DNA of 64,000 bases from Dermatemys mawii (GCA_007922305.1 ML677341.1:69334911-69398910); one strand, 5' to 3'; counted from the stretch's first letter, positions 10,200 to 22,842 are shown. The notes: a model not told the origin generated them from the sequence alone. Numbers and translations: made by a program.

Positions 10200-12160
10200 T
10201 GATAGTCAAAAAAGAATTTGAAGAGCAACTAACAAAAGACAAAAAACAGCCATTTTTTTAAAGTATATCAGAAGCAAGGAGCCTGCTAGACACTCAGTGT
10301 GGCCCCTGGACAACTGAGGTGCTAAAGGAGCACTCAGGGAACACAAGGTTGTGGCAGAGAAGCTAGATGAATTCTTTGCATGGTCTTCCCTGCAGAGGAT
10401 GTGAGGGAGAATCTCCCACCTGAGCCATTTATTTTATGTGACAAATCCAAGGAACTTTCCCAGATTGAGGTGTAAAGGAGATTTTGGAACAAACCAATAA
10501 ATAAAACAGTAATAAGTCAGCAAGACTAGATGGTATTCATCCAAGAGTTCTGAAAGAACTGAAACATGAAATTTTGGAACTGCTAACTGTAGTATGTAAC
10601 CTATTGCTTAAATCAGCCTCTGTACCAGATGACTATCGGACAGGTAATGTGATGCTGATTTTTAAAAAAAGGCTCTAGAGGCAGTCCTTCCAATTACAGG
10701 CTGGTAAGCCTAACCTCAGAACCAGGCAAATTGGTTGAAACTATAGTAAAGAACAGAATTATCAGATACATAAACATGATATTTTGTGGGAGGCAACATG
10801 GAGTTTATGAAGGGAAATCATGCCTCACCAATCTATTAGAATTCTTGAAGTGGTCAACAAGCAGGTGGACATGTGTGATCCAATACAGCATACTCCAACT
10901 TTCAAAAAACCTTTGCTAAGGTCCCTCACCAAAGATTCTTAAGCAAAGTTAGCAGTCATGGGATAAGAGGATAGGTCCTCTCATGTATCAATAACTGGTT
11001 AAATGATAGGAAACAAAGAGTAGGAATAAATGGTCAGTTTTCAGAGTGGAGGAAGGTAACTAGCAGGTACCCCCAAGAATCTGTACTTGGACCAATGCTG
11101 TTCAACATATTCATAAAAGATCTGAAAAAGAGGTAAACAAGGAGATGGCAAAGTTGGCAGTTTATACATTATTATGCAAAATAGATAAGTCCAAAGCAGA
11201 CTACAAAGAGTTACATTGGGATATCACAAAATTAAGTGACTGGGCAACACAAAGACAGATGAAATCCAATGTTGATCAATGCAAAGCAATGCATAGAAAA
11301 CATAGTCCCATACAAAATGAGGAAGAAAGATCTTGGACTCATCATGGATAGTTCTCTGAAAACATCTGCTCAATGTGCAGTCACAGTCAAAAAAAGCAAA
11401 CAGAATGTTAGAAAGCATTAGGAAAGAGAGAAATATTAAAAACATCATAATGCCACTAGGTAAATCCATGGTACACCCAGAGCTTGAATACTGCATGTAC
11501 TTCTGGTTGCTCCATCTCAAAAAAAGATAGAATAGAACTGGAAGAAAATAGTGAATGGCAACAAAAAATAATTACTGGCATGGAACAGCTTCCATATGAG
11601 GAAAGATTAAAAATGGCTGGGACTGGTCAGCTTAGAAAAGAGACAACTAATGGAGTATATGACAGAGGTCTATAAAATCATGAATGGTGTGGAGAAAGTG
11701 AGTAGGGAAATGTTATTCACTCCTTTCGCTTAACACAAGAACCAGGAGTCACTCAATGAAATTAAAAGGCAACAGGTTTAAAACAAACAGAAGGAAGTAG
11801 TTCTTCACACAACATACAGTCAACCTGTAGAACTCAATGCCAGGGGATGTTCCGAAGGCCAAAACCATAACTGAGTTTAAAAAAAAGATAAGTTCATGGA
11901 GGATAGGTCCATCAATGGTTATTAGTCAAGATGGTCAGGGATACAATCCCATGCGTCACATGTTCTCAAATCTCACATTGCCAGAAACTGGGATTGAATG
12001 CAGGGGATTGATCACTTTATAAATTGCCTTGTTCTGTTCCTTCTCTCTGAAGTATCTGGCGCCAGACACGGTTGGAAGAGAGAATACTAAGTTATATGGA
12101 CCACTCGTCTGCCCCTCTATGGTTATTCTTACATTCTTCAAACTTGTTTTACTGTGGAAC
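10200..12160 (+). mobile_element. CR1-type LINE, degraded, RT region to 3' end
   Basis: From 10500 the DNA follows CR1-like ORF2: 'gatggtattcatccaagagt', 'ccaattacaggctggtaagc', 'gaggcaacatggag', then 'tatgaggaaagattaaaaat' and 'actggtcagcttagaaaaga' near 11600. The tail at 11940-12150 has 'ctctctgaagtatctggcg' and 'atggaccactcgtctg', matching a 3' UTR that ends 'atggacctttggtctgaccc' in related copies. Numerous stops and frameshifts leave only fragments below 70 codons. It is a dead copy of an older CR1 subfamily than the 'gattctatgattct' copies. Confidence 0.8.
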
Positions 12161-13254
12161 TATCCAGAATTAGCCTAATTTATCACTCATTTAAATACTA
12201 GATCCCTGAAGCATTCTGATTTCTGGTATGAAGTACTTCCTATTCCTTGTATTCAAGAGCCATTTCTCCCCAAAGTGACTAAGTCTCTTAGTTATTCCCT
12301 TTCAAGTAACTTTCAGAAATAAACAAACTCTGAGCCCCGTATCTCTGCACTGCTGTTGGGCAACCATGAATCTCTCACTAATCTGGAAACACAACTCTGC
12401 ACTCCTTGAAAGAAAAAAATTATGTAGAAAAATGTGCTCATAATCAGGCAAAAGAAAATGTGAATTTGAACTTTATTATTAATTATTATTAATATTTTAC
12501 AGGGAAGTGCAGATAGTTTATATTTCAGCTTGTTTGTTTTTCTAAAGACTTGCAGGATGTATATTGCTAATCAAATTTAAGTATCTTGTCTGGCAAAAAT
12601 AAGACAGCTGTTTAGTTGATGAAACGCCACCTCTAGACTGGCTGCAGTTAAGTCATGTTATCATAATAATTATCACAGCGCAGATATATATTTAGCCATT
12701 CTATTATTAATGCAGGTCATATATTTCATACACAAAAAATATTCAATGAAAGTGAGATACTGTACAATATCAAAAACCCTTTCATTCTTGTTAAACCAAG
12801 TGTAAATTTAATTTAACTGCTGTCGCTACTAACATATATTGAAAATACCATAGCATAATGATAAATAAATATAAATAAAAATGAAGTGCCATTTCATATT
12901 ACATTTCAGAGTATGTATTATTTGAATGTTTATCGATTGTTAAATTAAAGTACTAGAAGAGAAAACTGATGTTTCCTGAAAATTATACTGAATAACCTAA
13001 TCAGTTTCAAACAAATGAACATAACATTCACAGAAATCTTTCTGACTTCTATAGTGAACTCCAGATAGTAATTCCCCATTTTCAGGCTGCATCTCTTAAC
13101 TCTCTTACAAAGACATTTAATTAAATTACAGGAGATTTTCTATATCTATGAAATTTAGAAAATTATTTTAAAATATGAGATTATATAAAACAATTGTCAC
13201 TTAATATTACATTAATTTTCTTATATAAATATAGGCTTGAGCCTCATGACTAGC
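12161..13254. other. AT-rich unique DNA, no gene seen
   Basis: Strongly AT-rich, with simple TTATTA-like runs at 12470-12500 and TAAATA-like runs near 12860. It would be intronic or downstream if the minus-strand gene (exons at 16.5 and 21.2 kb) extends this way. I could not find a convincing further exon. Confidence 0.4.
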
Positions 13255-13261
13255 TGAGCTG

Positions 13262-13400
13262 AGTGCAGTGCAGGATCTGGGAGTGGGAGAGGAAAGACAC
13301 GATGGCTTTCTTCTACTTTTGTGCATGACTTGAACTTGGGTCTCCTATAACATGCTAGGTGAGTGCCCTAAATACGAAGCTGTAGAGCCATATTCCTACA
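13262..13400 (-). repeat. tRNA-derived SINE
   Basis: On the minus strand the stretch reads '...tagggcactcacctagcatg' followed by 'gagacccaagttcaagtc'. This is the tRNA-like A-box region, anticodon-like loop and B-box (GTTCAAGTC) of a tRNA-derived SINE. A related minus-strand copy lies at 42490-42585. Edges are approximate. Confidence 0.55.
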
Positions 13401-13683
13401 CCCTATCCTCTGGTCTAAAGCTTGTAAGGAAAGCAGCAGCAATACCACCTCTTCCTCCAGCTGTTTTGTGAATTCTTGCTTTGTTCTTGTCAAATCACCT
13501 GAAAATCTAAATTAATTTTTGGGGTCAAAACATTTCATTTTGACATTACTGAAAAAATTGACTTTTTTGATTCAGATCAAACATCTGGCAAACTCGACAT
13601 GAATTTGCAAAAAGTTTCAGTCAACTTGATACTGCATTGTTCGATGAATAAACTATTTGTATGAAAATTTTCACGCATCTCTA

Positions 13684-13800
13684 ATTATTTATTATTTGTA
13701 CTACTGTAGTGCCTAGTAGCCCCAGCCACAGACCACAACCTTGTTGTGATTGGAGCTACACAAAACAGAGAAAAGAGGTATGTCAAAGTAGAAGATACTG
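13684..13800 (-). repeat. L2 LINE 3'-tail fragment
   Basis: 'ttattatttgtactactgta' followed by 'gtgcctagtagccccagcca' and 'gagctacacaaaacagag' is the reverse complement of the L2 3' tail seen on the plus strand at about 2245-2370. No coding part remains. Confidence 0.55.
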
Positions 13801-14239
13801 CTAGGATTCAAATTAAATCTCATTCAGATATAATAGTTTAAAAAGATTAACTCATATCAATTATATATGGATATATATATAAATTAAAAAAAGAGATATT
13901 GGAAATGTTAGAGTATGTAGGAAGAATTGTTTAATATCACTGAGATCTTGCTGCTTCTTTATATCCTTTTTGGATATATAGGATGACTCTGATGAATTCT
14001 CCTTGCTAAAGTAGTTTTTTTCCCCTTTATGCCTTTTTAGATGGCTCTCTCCCTGCATGAATTCTTTGCAGCACGACAATAAAAGCCAGCAGTTTGATTT
14101 TAGAGGAGTTTCTGTCTTGTACACTGGTATTTCTTGAAAAGGGTGCCATTATCAGAGCCCTCTAAGATGCAGATAAATCAAACAATGTTGTTTCTGTGTA
14201 TGTGTTTTAGAAAGCATAACCTTATCTAGCTGAAGTCTT

Positions 14240-14690
14240 TCAAATTTAGTGTGAAAGGAAAGGTGAATTCAAATTGGAGCAGGTGCAGGGAAAGACTTCT
14301 ACCATGGTCCGAGGAATGGAAAACCTACCTTATGAGAGGAAACTCAAAGAGCTTGACTGGTGTAGCCTAACTAAAAGAAGGGTGAGGGGAGAAATGATTG
14401 ATCTTTATAAATACATCAGAGGGATAAATACCAGGGAGGGAGAGGAGTTATTTAAGCTCCAGTGTTGACACAAGAACAAATAGATATACACTGGCCATCA
14501 ACAAATTTAGGCTTGAAATTAGACAAACATTTCTAAGTGTCAGGGGAGGAAAGTTCTGGAACAGCCTTCCAAGGGGATCAGTGGGGGCAAAAAACCTAAC
14601 TAGCTTTAAGACCAAGAGTGATAAGTGTATGGAGGTGGTGATATGATGAAACTGCCTATGACATGTAGCTGATCTGTGACTGCTAACAGC
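14240..14690 (+). mobile_element. CR1 LINE 3' fragment
   Basis: 'gaaaacctaccttatgagag', 'gatctttataaatacatcag', 'aaatttaggcttgaaattag' and 'ggaaagttctggaacagcct' are the successive C-terminal ORF2 landmarks of a CR1. The copy is 5'-truncated and broken. The 247-codon minus-strand frame at 14448-15191 partly runs antisense to it and has no support as a gene. Confidence 0.75.
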
Positions 14691-16533
14691 CAGTGATGGG
14701 ACATTAGATGGAGAAAGCTCTGAGTTACTACAGAGAATTCTTACAAAGTGAAAATTGTAATGATGATGCTGTTTGTAGCAAGCTCTGAAAGAGACTGGCA
14801 CTTCTTTAAAGAGAGCTTTGTTTGCATTAAAGATGGCTAGATTAGAAAAAAATATGGTCTTACTTTGTTCATTTGCATACTTCTGATTCTTCACTGATGG
14901 TGGAATTATATAATGGAGCTCAGCTGAACTTACACAGATAAAGAAAAGGTGGTATAGGAAAAACTGAGCTGTCAGCCAGCTGCAAACTGAAAGGAAGGAA
15001 GCAGAGACCCACAGAGGCTCTTTTGGAACAGAAGAGTGAAGAACACAGTAGATCCCCTGCCAATTGAAAGGGCTGGGGAACCAAATGTCATATGTGAGTG
15101 TCAGGAAAAAGAGTATGGGACATAATAGCCACTGATAAGGAGAAAGCACATGTGCTTGATGGCTAGAATTATTGGGAGGCTTACCTGACACAGTTTAAAA
15201 ATACCACAGGGAAAACAAATGTCTGGTCACAAGAAGTGATGGGGGCCTATCTGCACACAATTAGGCTATGTAACCCTATGTGCCTTTTAGTATTTCTTTT
15301 GTTGTTCCCTTTCCCCTATCTCTTCCCCTCCCCTTTTCTTGTGTTTCTTCATATTAAGGCTCTGATTTTGGTTAAGGTTTCTGGGTTATACTATAATCTA
15401 AAATAAAACAACCGTCATCCTGGCTGGAGAAGCCTTACCATGGCTTAAGAAACAATTCACTGTTTAGGGGTTCTCTACCCATAATTCTACTTAAGAGCAT
15501 TACAAATTCTAGAAAGCACAACATGCCTTTTCAGTCTCTCTTAATTTCACCTTCCTGTTTTTACCACAATACTGATCATTCTTTTCCAGAAACAAATCTG
15601 CATGTGCTGGGTACTTTTTTGTAACCATATTTGCATGCAACCAGATTTTTCCCAGATTTCCTTTTTAACTGACTAGCAATTACTTCTACCTAATTAATAA
15701 GCTGCATAGTCTCCTCTAGTATAGACATCAGTATTGCTCCTTTAAATAGCTAGCTATTGGAATACTCTGTTTTATTTTACCTAGATCAAATGCATAATCC
15801 CTGCCCAATAAAGGCACGTGTTACTCCATGGAAAAGCTAACAGGCATTTTCTAGCAGTGGTGTGGCACTAAGCTCTTTCCCAAAGATCAAATTACTCCTC
15901 ATGAAACTCTTTCTTCCACCAGCATTGGGAGTTGAAATGATAAATAATTTCTAAAATCTGATCTCTCCGCTCACTAACATAGATTTATACTGACATGTTA
16001 ACATGGTAGCTATGACTTAGACACCTCAGGTTTGTCTATATGAGGAAAAGTTTGAAAAATTTTCCACTGCTGCTAACACCAGTCTCTGGCTGTCAGCACC
16101 ATTTTCAGCAGTGTCAAAGATTTGCTCCAAGCAGGGTTAGATAGTGCTTAAAACAGTGTCACCAACTGGTAGGCTGTCTACATTAAGAATCCCAACACTG
16201 ACAACAGACTTACCTGAATGAGTTTAAAATCTTTTCCCTATTGAAGACAATATCTTTTCCCTATCAAAGACAATAACTTTTTCTCTGCTAAGGTTTCAAA
16301 ACAACATTAATTATTCCAATATGACATTTATAGTGATGATTCTGTAATAGCTGGCACACTGCATCTGTGAAAATGAATGAAATGAATTCTCTCCACTGGT
16401 ATTAAAATAAATACAAGATTATTTCAACATATTGGGTTACGTAGCAGAATTCTATTACCAATTTTCCTAGGTGTCCTAAAAGCCAGCTTATTAAGTAATA
16501 TTTAGAAAAGAAAAGAGAGATTTTCTTTCTTAC
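14691..16533. other. Unannotated stretch next to the small exon
   Basis: No recognised repeat family and no supported exon. The region 16020-16200 ('ggtttgtctatatgagg' ... 'taggctgtctacatta') resembles MITE-type sequences of this genome but no clear terminal inverted repeat could be drawn. If the minus-strand gene continues past the exon at 16534-16606, its next exon should lie here or further left and must begin by completing a phase-1 codon. Confidence 0.35.
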
Positions 16534-16606
16534 CTGCAGTATCATCATTCATCTCCTCTAGCCCAGTGTTAATTCCAGCATCTATGGAACTCATTATTTT
16601 ATCAAT
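16534..16606 (-). CDS. Coding exon (73 nt) of unidentified minus-strand gene
   Basis: On the minus strand an acceptor 'ctcttgcag' precedes 16606 and a donor 'GTAAGA' follows 16534. The exon is open in phase 0 and encodes IDKIMSSIDAGI then NTGLEEMNDDTA, ending with one extra base (phase 1). The upstream exon at 21248-21828 ends on a complete codon, so the two join in frame as ...SEWEE|IDKIM.... The acidic, short-helix character suits a protein tail or linker rather than a catalytic domain. I do not recognise the protein. The clean splice consensus on both sides and lack of similarity to the surrounding repeats favour a real exon. Confidence 0.6.
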
Positions 16607-17019
16607 CTGCAAGAGAGACAGCAGGAAAAATATCTCAAACTCATCTATTGTATTTTATTACAATTTTTCAAGCACAGAAACTAAGGCATTAGTATTGTTA
16701 TAAAAACAATAATACAATCAAGAAGATTGCAAAGAAAAATGCAAAGGTCAGCTTCTTCACAGTTGAATTTTTATTTTTCCTTTTTCTTTTTCTATTCACA
16801 TATAACTGCATCAGTATACTTTCAACTACTTTGTCATACTTTAGGTGTATGTAATATAAATAACAAAAAAGTCAAGATATATAAATGGTGACAATTTAGA
16901 GTAACAAACAAAAAGGTAAGGGGTCAATGGATCGCAGTTTAGAAGTTTATAAGAACAAAAATGTGATAATAGACTCCTCAGTGTAGCAGACAATGGTATA
17001 ACAAAATCCAATTCAGACT
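16607..17019. other. Probable intron sequence, no repeat recognised
   Basis: Lies between the two candidate minus-strand exons. AT-rich, with a pyrimidine-rich run near 16767-16800. Nothing further can be assigned. Confidence 0.4.
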
Positions 17020-17255
17020 GGAAATAAGACACAAATTTTGAGCAGTGAGAATAATTAACCATTTGGATCAACTTTCCAAGATGGATTCTCTATCACTAGC
17101 AATTTTTATATCAAGGTTGGATGTTTTTCTAAAAAATATGCTCTAATTTATTAAGGAATTAATTCAGGGAAGTTCACCTATGAACTGTGTTATACAGCAG
17201 GTCAGACTAGATGAACCCAATAGCCACTTTTGCCTTTATAATTTCTGAAATGGGA
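17020..17255 (+). mobile_element. CR1-type LINE 3' tail
   Basis: 'caagatggattctctatcac' ... 'caaggttggatgtttttcta' ... 'aggtcagactagatgaaccc' ... 'cttttgcctttataatttct' follows the 3' end of an older CR1 subfamily. It lies in the presumed intron of the minus-strand gene, antisense to it. Confidence 0.7.
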
Positions 17256-17936
17256 ACTTAATTTATAGGCTGCAATGAAGCACTGATTTGTTTAATGATG
17301 TTTGTAAGCCATTAGTGGACTATATAAACAGCAATGCTAATTGTTTGTCAAGGGCACCTATTATAGGCTGTCACCTCTCTTGCGTGGAGACCTGCCTCGC
17401 TTTCCCACTTCACTAGGGTTTTCCAGACTGTACAGTTCCTTGCCTACACTGTGATATTCTCAGCAAGCCAGAATGCCTAAATAGGCCAGCATATGTGCTT
17501 TGCTGTCTCTCTGAAGGCTTATGAGCAGAGAAATTGACAGTTGTTATAAATCACCACATGGCCTTGTATAAATAAGCACATTTATTCTTAAGATAAAAAG
17601 CATTACACAGAAAACATAAAAACAATAAAAAAAATCCCTGGCCCACAATGATATGTAAACTTAATACAGTAAAATCTCCCAACGATATTGCAGGAAATAT
17701 GCACACTATCTGTCACACTAATGGATAGAGATATTGGTTTGGGTTATTAAGCACTACCGTGCTTGCTCATTTAAAATTGTAGGGTAATTTTCTGAATCTT
17801 CTATTTATTTGTTTGGTTTTCCAAACCTACTAATGGAAAATATAATTGTGCCTACTGTGGCATGATATGGGTTGAGTCTCCATATTGCATTCCTCGCTAG
17901 ATGCCTTGCACATTTGTTAATTTGTAGTTTTTTACT
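17256..17936. other. Presumed intron DNA, nothing recognised
   Basis: AT-rich unique-looking sequence with no supported exon or clear repeat boundary. Confidence 0.35.
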
Positions 17937-19205
17937 AGTTTCATAGATTCCAAGGCCAGAGAGAGAACTGTGATTCTGTATTCTGACCTCCTGCATAACA
18001 TAAGCTATCCACAGAATTTCTCCACAATAATTCCAAAAGAATATCGTTTAGAAAAAAAATCCAGTCTTGATTTCAAAATTGCCAGTGATGGAGAATCCAC
18101 TATAATCCCTGGTTAATTGTTCCACTGATTAATTACTCTCACTGTTAAAAAAATGTCTTATTTCCAGTCTCAGTTTGTCTAGCTTCAGATTCCAGCCGCT
18201 GGATTGTTTTATAGATTTCTCTGCTAGACTGAAAAGCGCATTAATAAATATGTGTTCACTATGTTGGTATGTCTAGATGCAACAATCTTTTCTTTGTTAA
18301 ACTAAATAGATTCAGCTTCTTGAGTCTATCACTATAAGCTATGTTTTTTAGTCCTTTAATCATTCTCGTGACTCTTCTCTGAACCCTCTCCAATTTATCA
18401 ACATCCTTCTTGAATTGTGGGCACCAGAACTGGACATAGTATTCCAGCAGAGGGTCACACCAGTGGTGAACACAGCACTAAAATAACCTCTCTATTCCTA
18501 TGTGAAATTTCCCCCATTTATGCATCCAGTTATTGCATTAGCTCTTTGGGACACAGCATTGCACTGGGAGCTCATGTTCAGCTGATTATCCACCACAACC
18601 TCAAAATCTTTTTCAAAGACACTGTTTCCCAGGACAGAGTTCCCCATCCTGTAAATATGACCTATGTTCTTTGTTCCTACATGTATACATTCAGCGGTAT
18701 TTAAGAACACCTTGTTTGCTTGCGCCCAATTTACCAAACAATCCAGACCACTTTCTATAAATGACCTGTCGTCTTTGTTATTTACCACTCCCCAATTTTT
18801 ATGTCATCTGCAAATCTTATCAGTGATCATTTTATATTTTCTTTCAGATCATTGATAAAAATGTTAAAGGGCATAGAGCCAAGACCCAGTCCCTGCTAGA
18901 AACATGCCCGCTCAATGACATTTTGAGATCTATCAGTTAGCCAGCTTTTAATCCATTAAATGTGTTCCGTTTTAATTTTAAATTGTTTTAGTTTTAAAAC
19001 AAAATGGCATGCAGCACCAAATCAAACCCCTTGCAGAAGTATATTACATCAATATTATTACCTATATCAACCACACTTGTAATCTCATTAAAAAAGACAT
19101 CAAGTTAGTTTGACAGGATCTATTTTTAATAAACCCATGTTGATTTTGATTAATGATATATCCTCCTTGAATTCTTTATTAATTTAATCCTATATTCTTC
19201 CTCCT
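17937..19205 (-). mobile_element. CR1 LINE, minus orientation, 5'-truncated
   Basis: The left edge 'gtttcatagattccaaggcc' is the reverse complement of a CR1 3' end. On the minus strand a frame at 18788-18498 carries CR1 ORF2 sequence with 'SFIESGLDCLVNWA', 'VFEKDFEVVVDNQLNMSSQC' and 'ANAITGCI'. The right part (18900-19200) corresponds to more upstream reverse transcriptase sequence. Several frameshifts and stops make it non-functional. It sits in the presumed intron between the two host exons, in the same orientation as the gene. Confidence 0.85.
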
Positions 19206-21247
19206 GTCCCCTTCCAAGAAAGGCCATAAAACCAAAAAGTGGGTCCAAGGGCTGACATGGTACAATAAGTGAGAAAGCATGATGACAATAAGTAAAAAGT
19301 GTTTGGAAATAGAATAATTTTTCTTTGTTTGTTCATATATTTAATGTTAAGAAAGAAGAGTTCTACTTTTTCCTACATTATAATACCAGTGACAGGAGAA
19401 AAATCAAAGAGATGATATAAAAATCCCAGCATCTGCAATTTTAGAACTACTACACAATTTTTGATAAATAAAGTTTTCATTTTTAAAGGGTTAAATTTTG
19501 ATCTCGGTAACTTCACGATTTCCCTAAAATGTGTACCAGTGACTGAGATTATAATGTGATTCTTTTCAGTGAGAAGATATAGCCTTCACAATTCAAGCCA
19601 CCTTGTTGGGACCCTATTAAGTCAGCTGTAAAAGTGACCTTCAGAAAGCTTTTTAAAAATAGTTGTTGTTTTTTCTGAGACAAAAGGAGTGTGTGAAAGT
19701 TGTGGGGTTCTTTTCATTTTTTTTTCTGCCTTTTTAATGTTTCTAAATACCCTGGAGCTCGTCTCCACTAGAGGTAGCTCATGTAGCTACATTGCAAATG
19801 GTGAGGGTAGATAGAGGTGCGCTGCTGTAAAAAATGACCTGCACCAGAAAATGGCTTAGCCCAATTTCAAACCCTTGTATGCAAAAGAAGCAAACAAAAC
19901 CTGAATGTAGACAAGCTTTAGAATCTCAATCTCTGTTGACCTTGGTTTTGCAAGAGAAGCTAATGGATGTCTGTGAAGGTATGCACTGTTAGTTTTAACA
20001 TTTTCATTGAAAAGTGGTGGCATAGCTTTAACTAAAATGTTCTCTCTATATAATTTTAGTCAGTCATTGACATCAAATAGATAATTTTTTTTTTTTTTAA
20101 AAAAAGAATCTTTAGACAGGGACTAAAAGGCCTTCCTCTCTCAACTGCTCAGTTTTCACCCTCTTGAATCTTGTGATATCATCACTTTACTAATCATTAG
20201 AGAATCTTCCAGAAAAGACAGGACATACGTTTATAATTTTGTATAACAAGTTTTTAAAAATAAACCAAACCAAACACCAAAACCCCTCCACACCTTTCAT
20301 GCCTTTTTTATAGGTCACAAAATGGAGGGTGTAACTGTGGAAAGAGATACTCCCCTTTTGCAGTTTACCTTTAAAGAAAGGCGACTACAACTACAAAGCA
20401 GTTGCAAAATTTCAAATGTCCCCTCTCCCAATAAGATGGGAACTTCAGTGTCTGCTGGGGACAATTTATCTGTTTAACATTTAGCACAGCAGAAAGGAAA
20501 AAACTCAATTAGAGTAAAGAGGCTATAAAAATATTGAAAACTTTAAACTAAACTCTGAAACTACAGAAAAATGTCTTTCAGATTCATCAACGAAAACAGC
20601 ATTAACATGTACTCACATCCCAAATCAAAACAGCCCCAGGCACAGCTCCCCTCCAACACCTACTTATTCCTGCAAGGAACATATGAAGTGCTGTGTACAA
20701 GGGCAATTGACTGTCAGAGGATGTGCTAATCATCAAGGGCTTGTGGAAACTCAACAGGTTTTGTTCCACTTAAAAAAGTGGGATCTACAGATTTTTCATA
20801 TCTGCCATTTTCTATTGTCCCTTGTGAGCAATAACTGGTGCCCTAAAGAGGCTAATGGAAATAATTAACAAGCATAGGAACAGCAAGGAAGAGCCGCAAT
20901 AAGATAATGTTTTATCAGGTTTATAAACTCCAGTTGTGAAGAGGTTTAGTAGGATATAATATGTGCTTTCTCCTGAACATCATAGAAAGTTACAGGATTA
21001 CTTCTAGTTGACTTAATTTCCTATGGAAACAATAGACTCAGCTAAGTGTTTGGCATTGAGAGCAAAAATGGATTCCATTTTGTCCCTGCAGTCAAACAAC
21101 TATGTATTACCCCATGATACACATTCCCTGAGGATTTGTTGTTGGGCATATTCACTTTGTAATTTCTTCCCCCAGTAACTTTGAAAAGAGAATAATTCTT
21201 TCAAGATTTTATGCATTTGTTTGTGTGTAAAGTGACTAAAGACTTAC
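19206..21247. other. Presumed intron DNA with one MITE-like repeat
   Basis: No further exon found. It contains a T12/A-rich run at 20082-20105 and the MITE-like repeat at 19755-19919 listed separately. The frame at 20683-20868 lacks splice support. Confidence 0.35.
19755..19919. repeat. Short MITE-like inverted-repeat element
   Basis: The left end 'gagctcgtctccact' is answered at the right end by 'aatgtagacaagcttt', whose reverse complement is 'aaagcttgtctacatt'. This resembles the 'gcttgtctacact' termini common in small DNA transposons of turtle genomes. No coding capacity and no clear target duplication. Confidence 0.4.
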
Positions 21248-21828
21248 TTCTTCCCATTCTGAAGTGAAGGATGGTGTTCTTTCAGAATTTCCTTTAGAAT
21301 TTTGTTGGCTTGGTGTGGGTTCACTCCAGTTGCTTCCTGCTTTCTTCCCATTCGGTGGACAGGAGATGAGATTAGAGTCAGACTTTGAAACATTTTTGGA
21401 TAAATGCATTTCAAGCAGCGTCTTTGGCAAAGATCGAATCCTCCCAAGCGTGCATGCTCTCTCCACAAATCCCCCAGTAGTAATAACCCATTGCTCTCCT
21501 GTTCTTGTTTTTGTGCCAACCAATGTATGGTTTTCTAATGGATTAATTTTAGTATGAAATATGGTTCTGTTTATAACTTGTGGTTTTTTTTTCTTAGCTG
21601 GAGCATCAGAGTTGTTTTCCTGCTGTAGCGGTCTCTGTTGTACTGTGTTCTTGTTTAAACTGCTTTCTTGTGGATCACTGCAATGGTTTGCTTTACTATA
21701 TAGTTGAAGTGGATTTTCAGGTGGGTCACATGCAGGTGAAGACCCATGAAGTAGACCGGCAAATTGCTCAGCAGGGTGTCCTTTGGGAAGCTTGTTTTCA
21801 GTGGATGTTTCTTGCTGACAATGATTCT
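21248..21828 (-). CDS. Large coding exon (581 nt) of unidentified gene
   Basis: Read on the minus strand, an acceptor '...tattttgcag' precedes 21828 and a consensus donor GTAAGTC follows 21248. The exon starts with two bases completing a codon, then runs 193 codons with no stop, unusual for this AT-rich DNA. Landmarks are 'NHCQQETSTENKLPKG', 'ACDPPENPLQLYSK', a lysine run 'DAPAKKKKPQV', then 'GTKTRTGEQWVITTGGFVER', 'LGRIRSLPKTLLEMHLSKNV' and, at the end, 'SERTPSFTSEWEE'. The first half is polar and likely disordered. The middle (about residues 105-150) looks more conserved and may be a functional motif. It joins in phase with the 73-nt exon at 16534-16606. No domain is recognised and no function is proposed. 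Confidence 0.7.
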
Positions 21829-22559
21829 CTGCAAAATAGTAAGGGTTTTTTGTTTATAATTTTCATCAAATACCTATAAAAATCATACTGGTCTTAACAC
21901 TTGAATATTTTTGGTATGCTCTTTGGTACTTAAATATGTATAGAACCAAAAGCTTGATAATTCCCATCATAGCAGTCATGCACTGGTTTATTGTTAATCT
22001 GTTAGAAAGTTGCACTTTGTTTTTTTCTTGATAAATTTGATTAATTGGTCTGCTTAGGTTGGAAAATAAACATGAGCACCTCAGGAGTGCCATAAATAAG
22101 AGCTAGTAGGAAGGGGAATTATTGAGGTACTAATGGTCATTTTTATCTAATAACTTGATGATTTCTCCAAGTTTTCTATTGAGAAAAACTATGTGAAAAA
22201 TATAAAATCTGGTATAAACTAAATTATCTGTGTACACTTGAATGTGGTAAAATTCAGGTGCAACTACAATTGACAGAGATATTGTACTGTCAATTATTAC
22301 TTTCTACTGCATAGTTTATAACTTTTCATCTAAACTAGGATTCATTTTTCCTGACAATAGCTAAAGAACATTTTGGATTTTCTTTTTATTTCTTGAAAAT
22401 TTGCAAGAAGAGTTTCAAAGTAATAGCAGCCATTGTAAAAAAAAAAATGAATAGGATATAAAATACATTTTGTTGTCTCCAAAATATCTCATGTCTCTTC
22501 TCTTTTAACAATAAGCTTTCTGTATGATTCAGTACAAAACATACTTTTTTAGCAACCAC
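21829..22559. other. Presumed upstream intron, nothing recognised
   Basis: AT-rich, with no supported exon. The exon preceding 21248-21828 must end in phase 1 (leaving one base to complete the next codon) and should lie to the right of 21829. I could not identify it. Confidence 0.35.
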
Positions 22560-22842
22560 TAGGAATGTATTTGCCCCTGTAAACCTGTATCTACATAGGC
22601 CATGAGAAAGGACTGAGGGCTTCATACACAAAAGTTGTACTGTTTTCACTACCCTGGTAAAGTTAAAGTAGTACAACCCCCTTAGTATGGATGCAATTAT
22701 AGCAGTGAAAGATGTGCCTTATTATTCCTGGTGCTTTTATACCAGTATAACTGTTTCAGTTAAAAAACAAACCAAATATCACACCTCTAAAGGAAATAGT
22801 TCTATCAGCGTAAAAACTGTATGGAAAAACCTGTAAAGTCCG
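22560..22842. repeat. MITE-like repeat ('accagtataac' type)
   Basis: Phrases such as 'aaaagttgtactg', 'taccctggtaaagtt', 'gtagtacaacccccttag' and 'taccagtataactg' resemble a dispersed small DNA transposon of sauropsids in which 'taccggtataac' units alternate on both strands. Boundaries are not clear and decay is heavy. Confidence 0.35.

Noticed and set aside
13861..14124. AT-rich minus-strand frame beside a TATATA run
   Set aside because: Simple-sequence composition; no acceptor or donor and no homology.
14448..15191. 247-codon minus-strand open frame, the longest after the Penelope ORF
   Set aside because: Its 3' third is antisense to a CR1 tail, the protein is low-complexity and hydrophobic without a recognisable domain, and there is no start or splice context.
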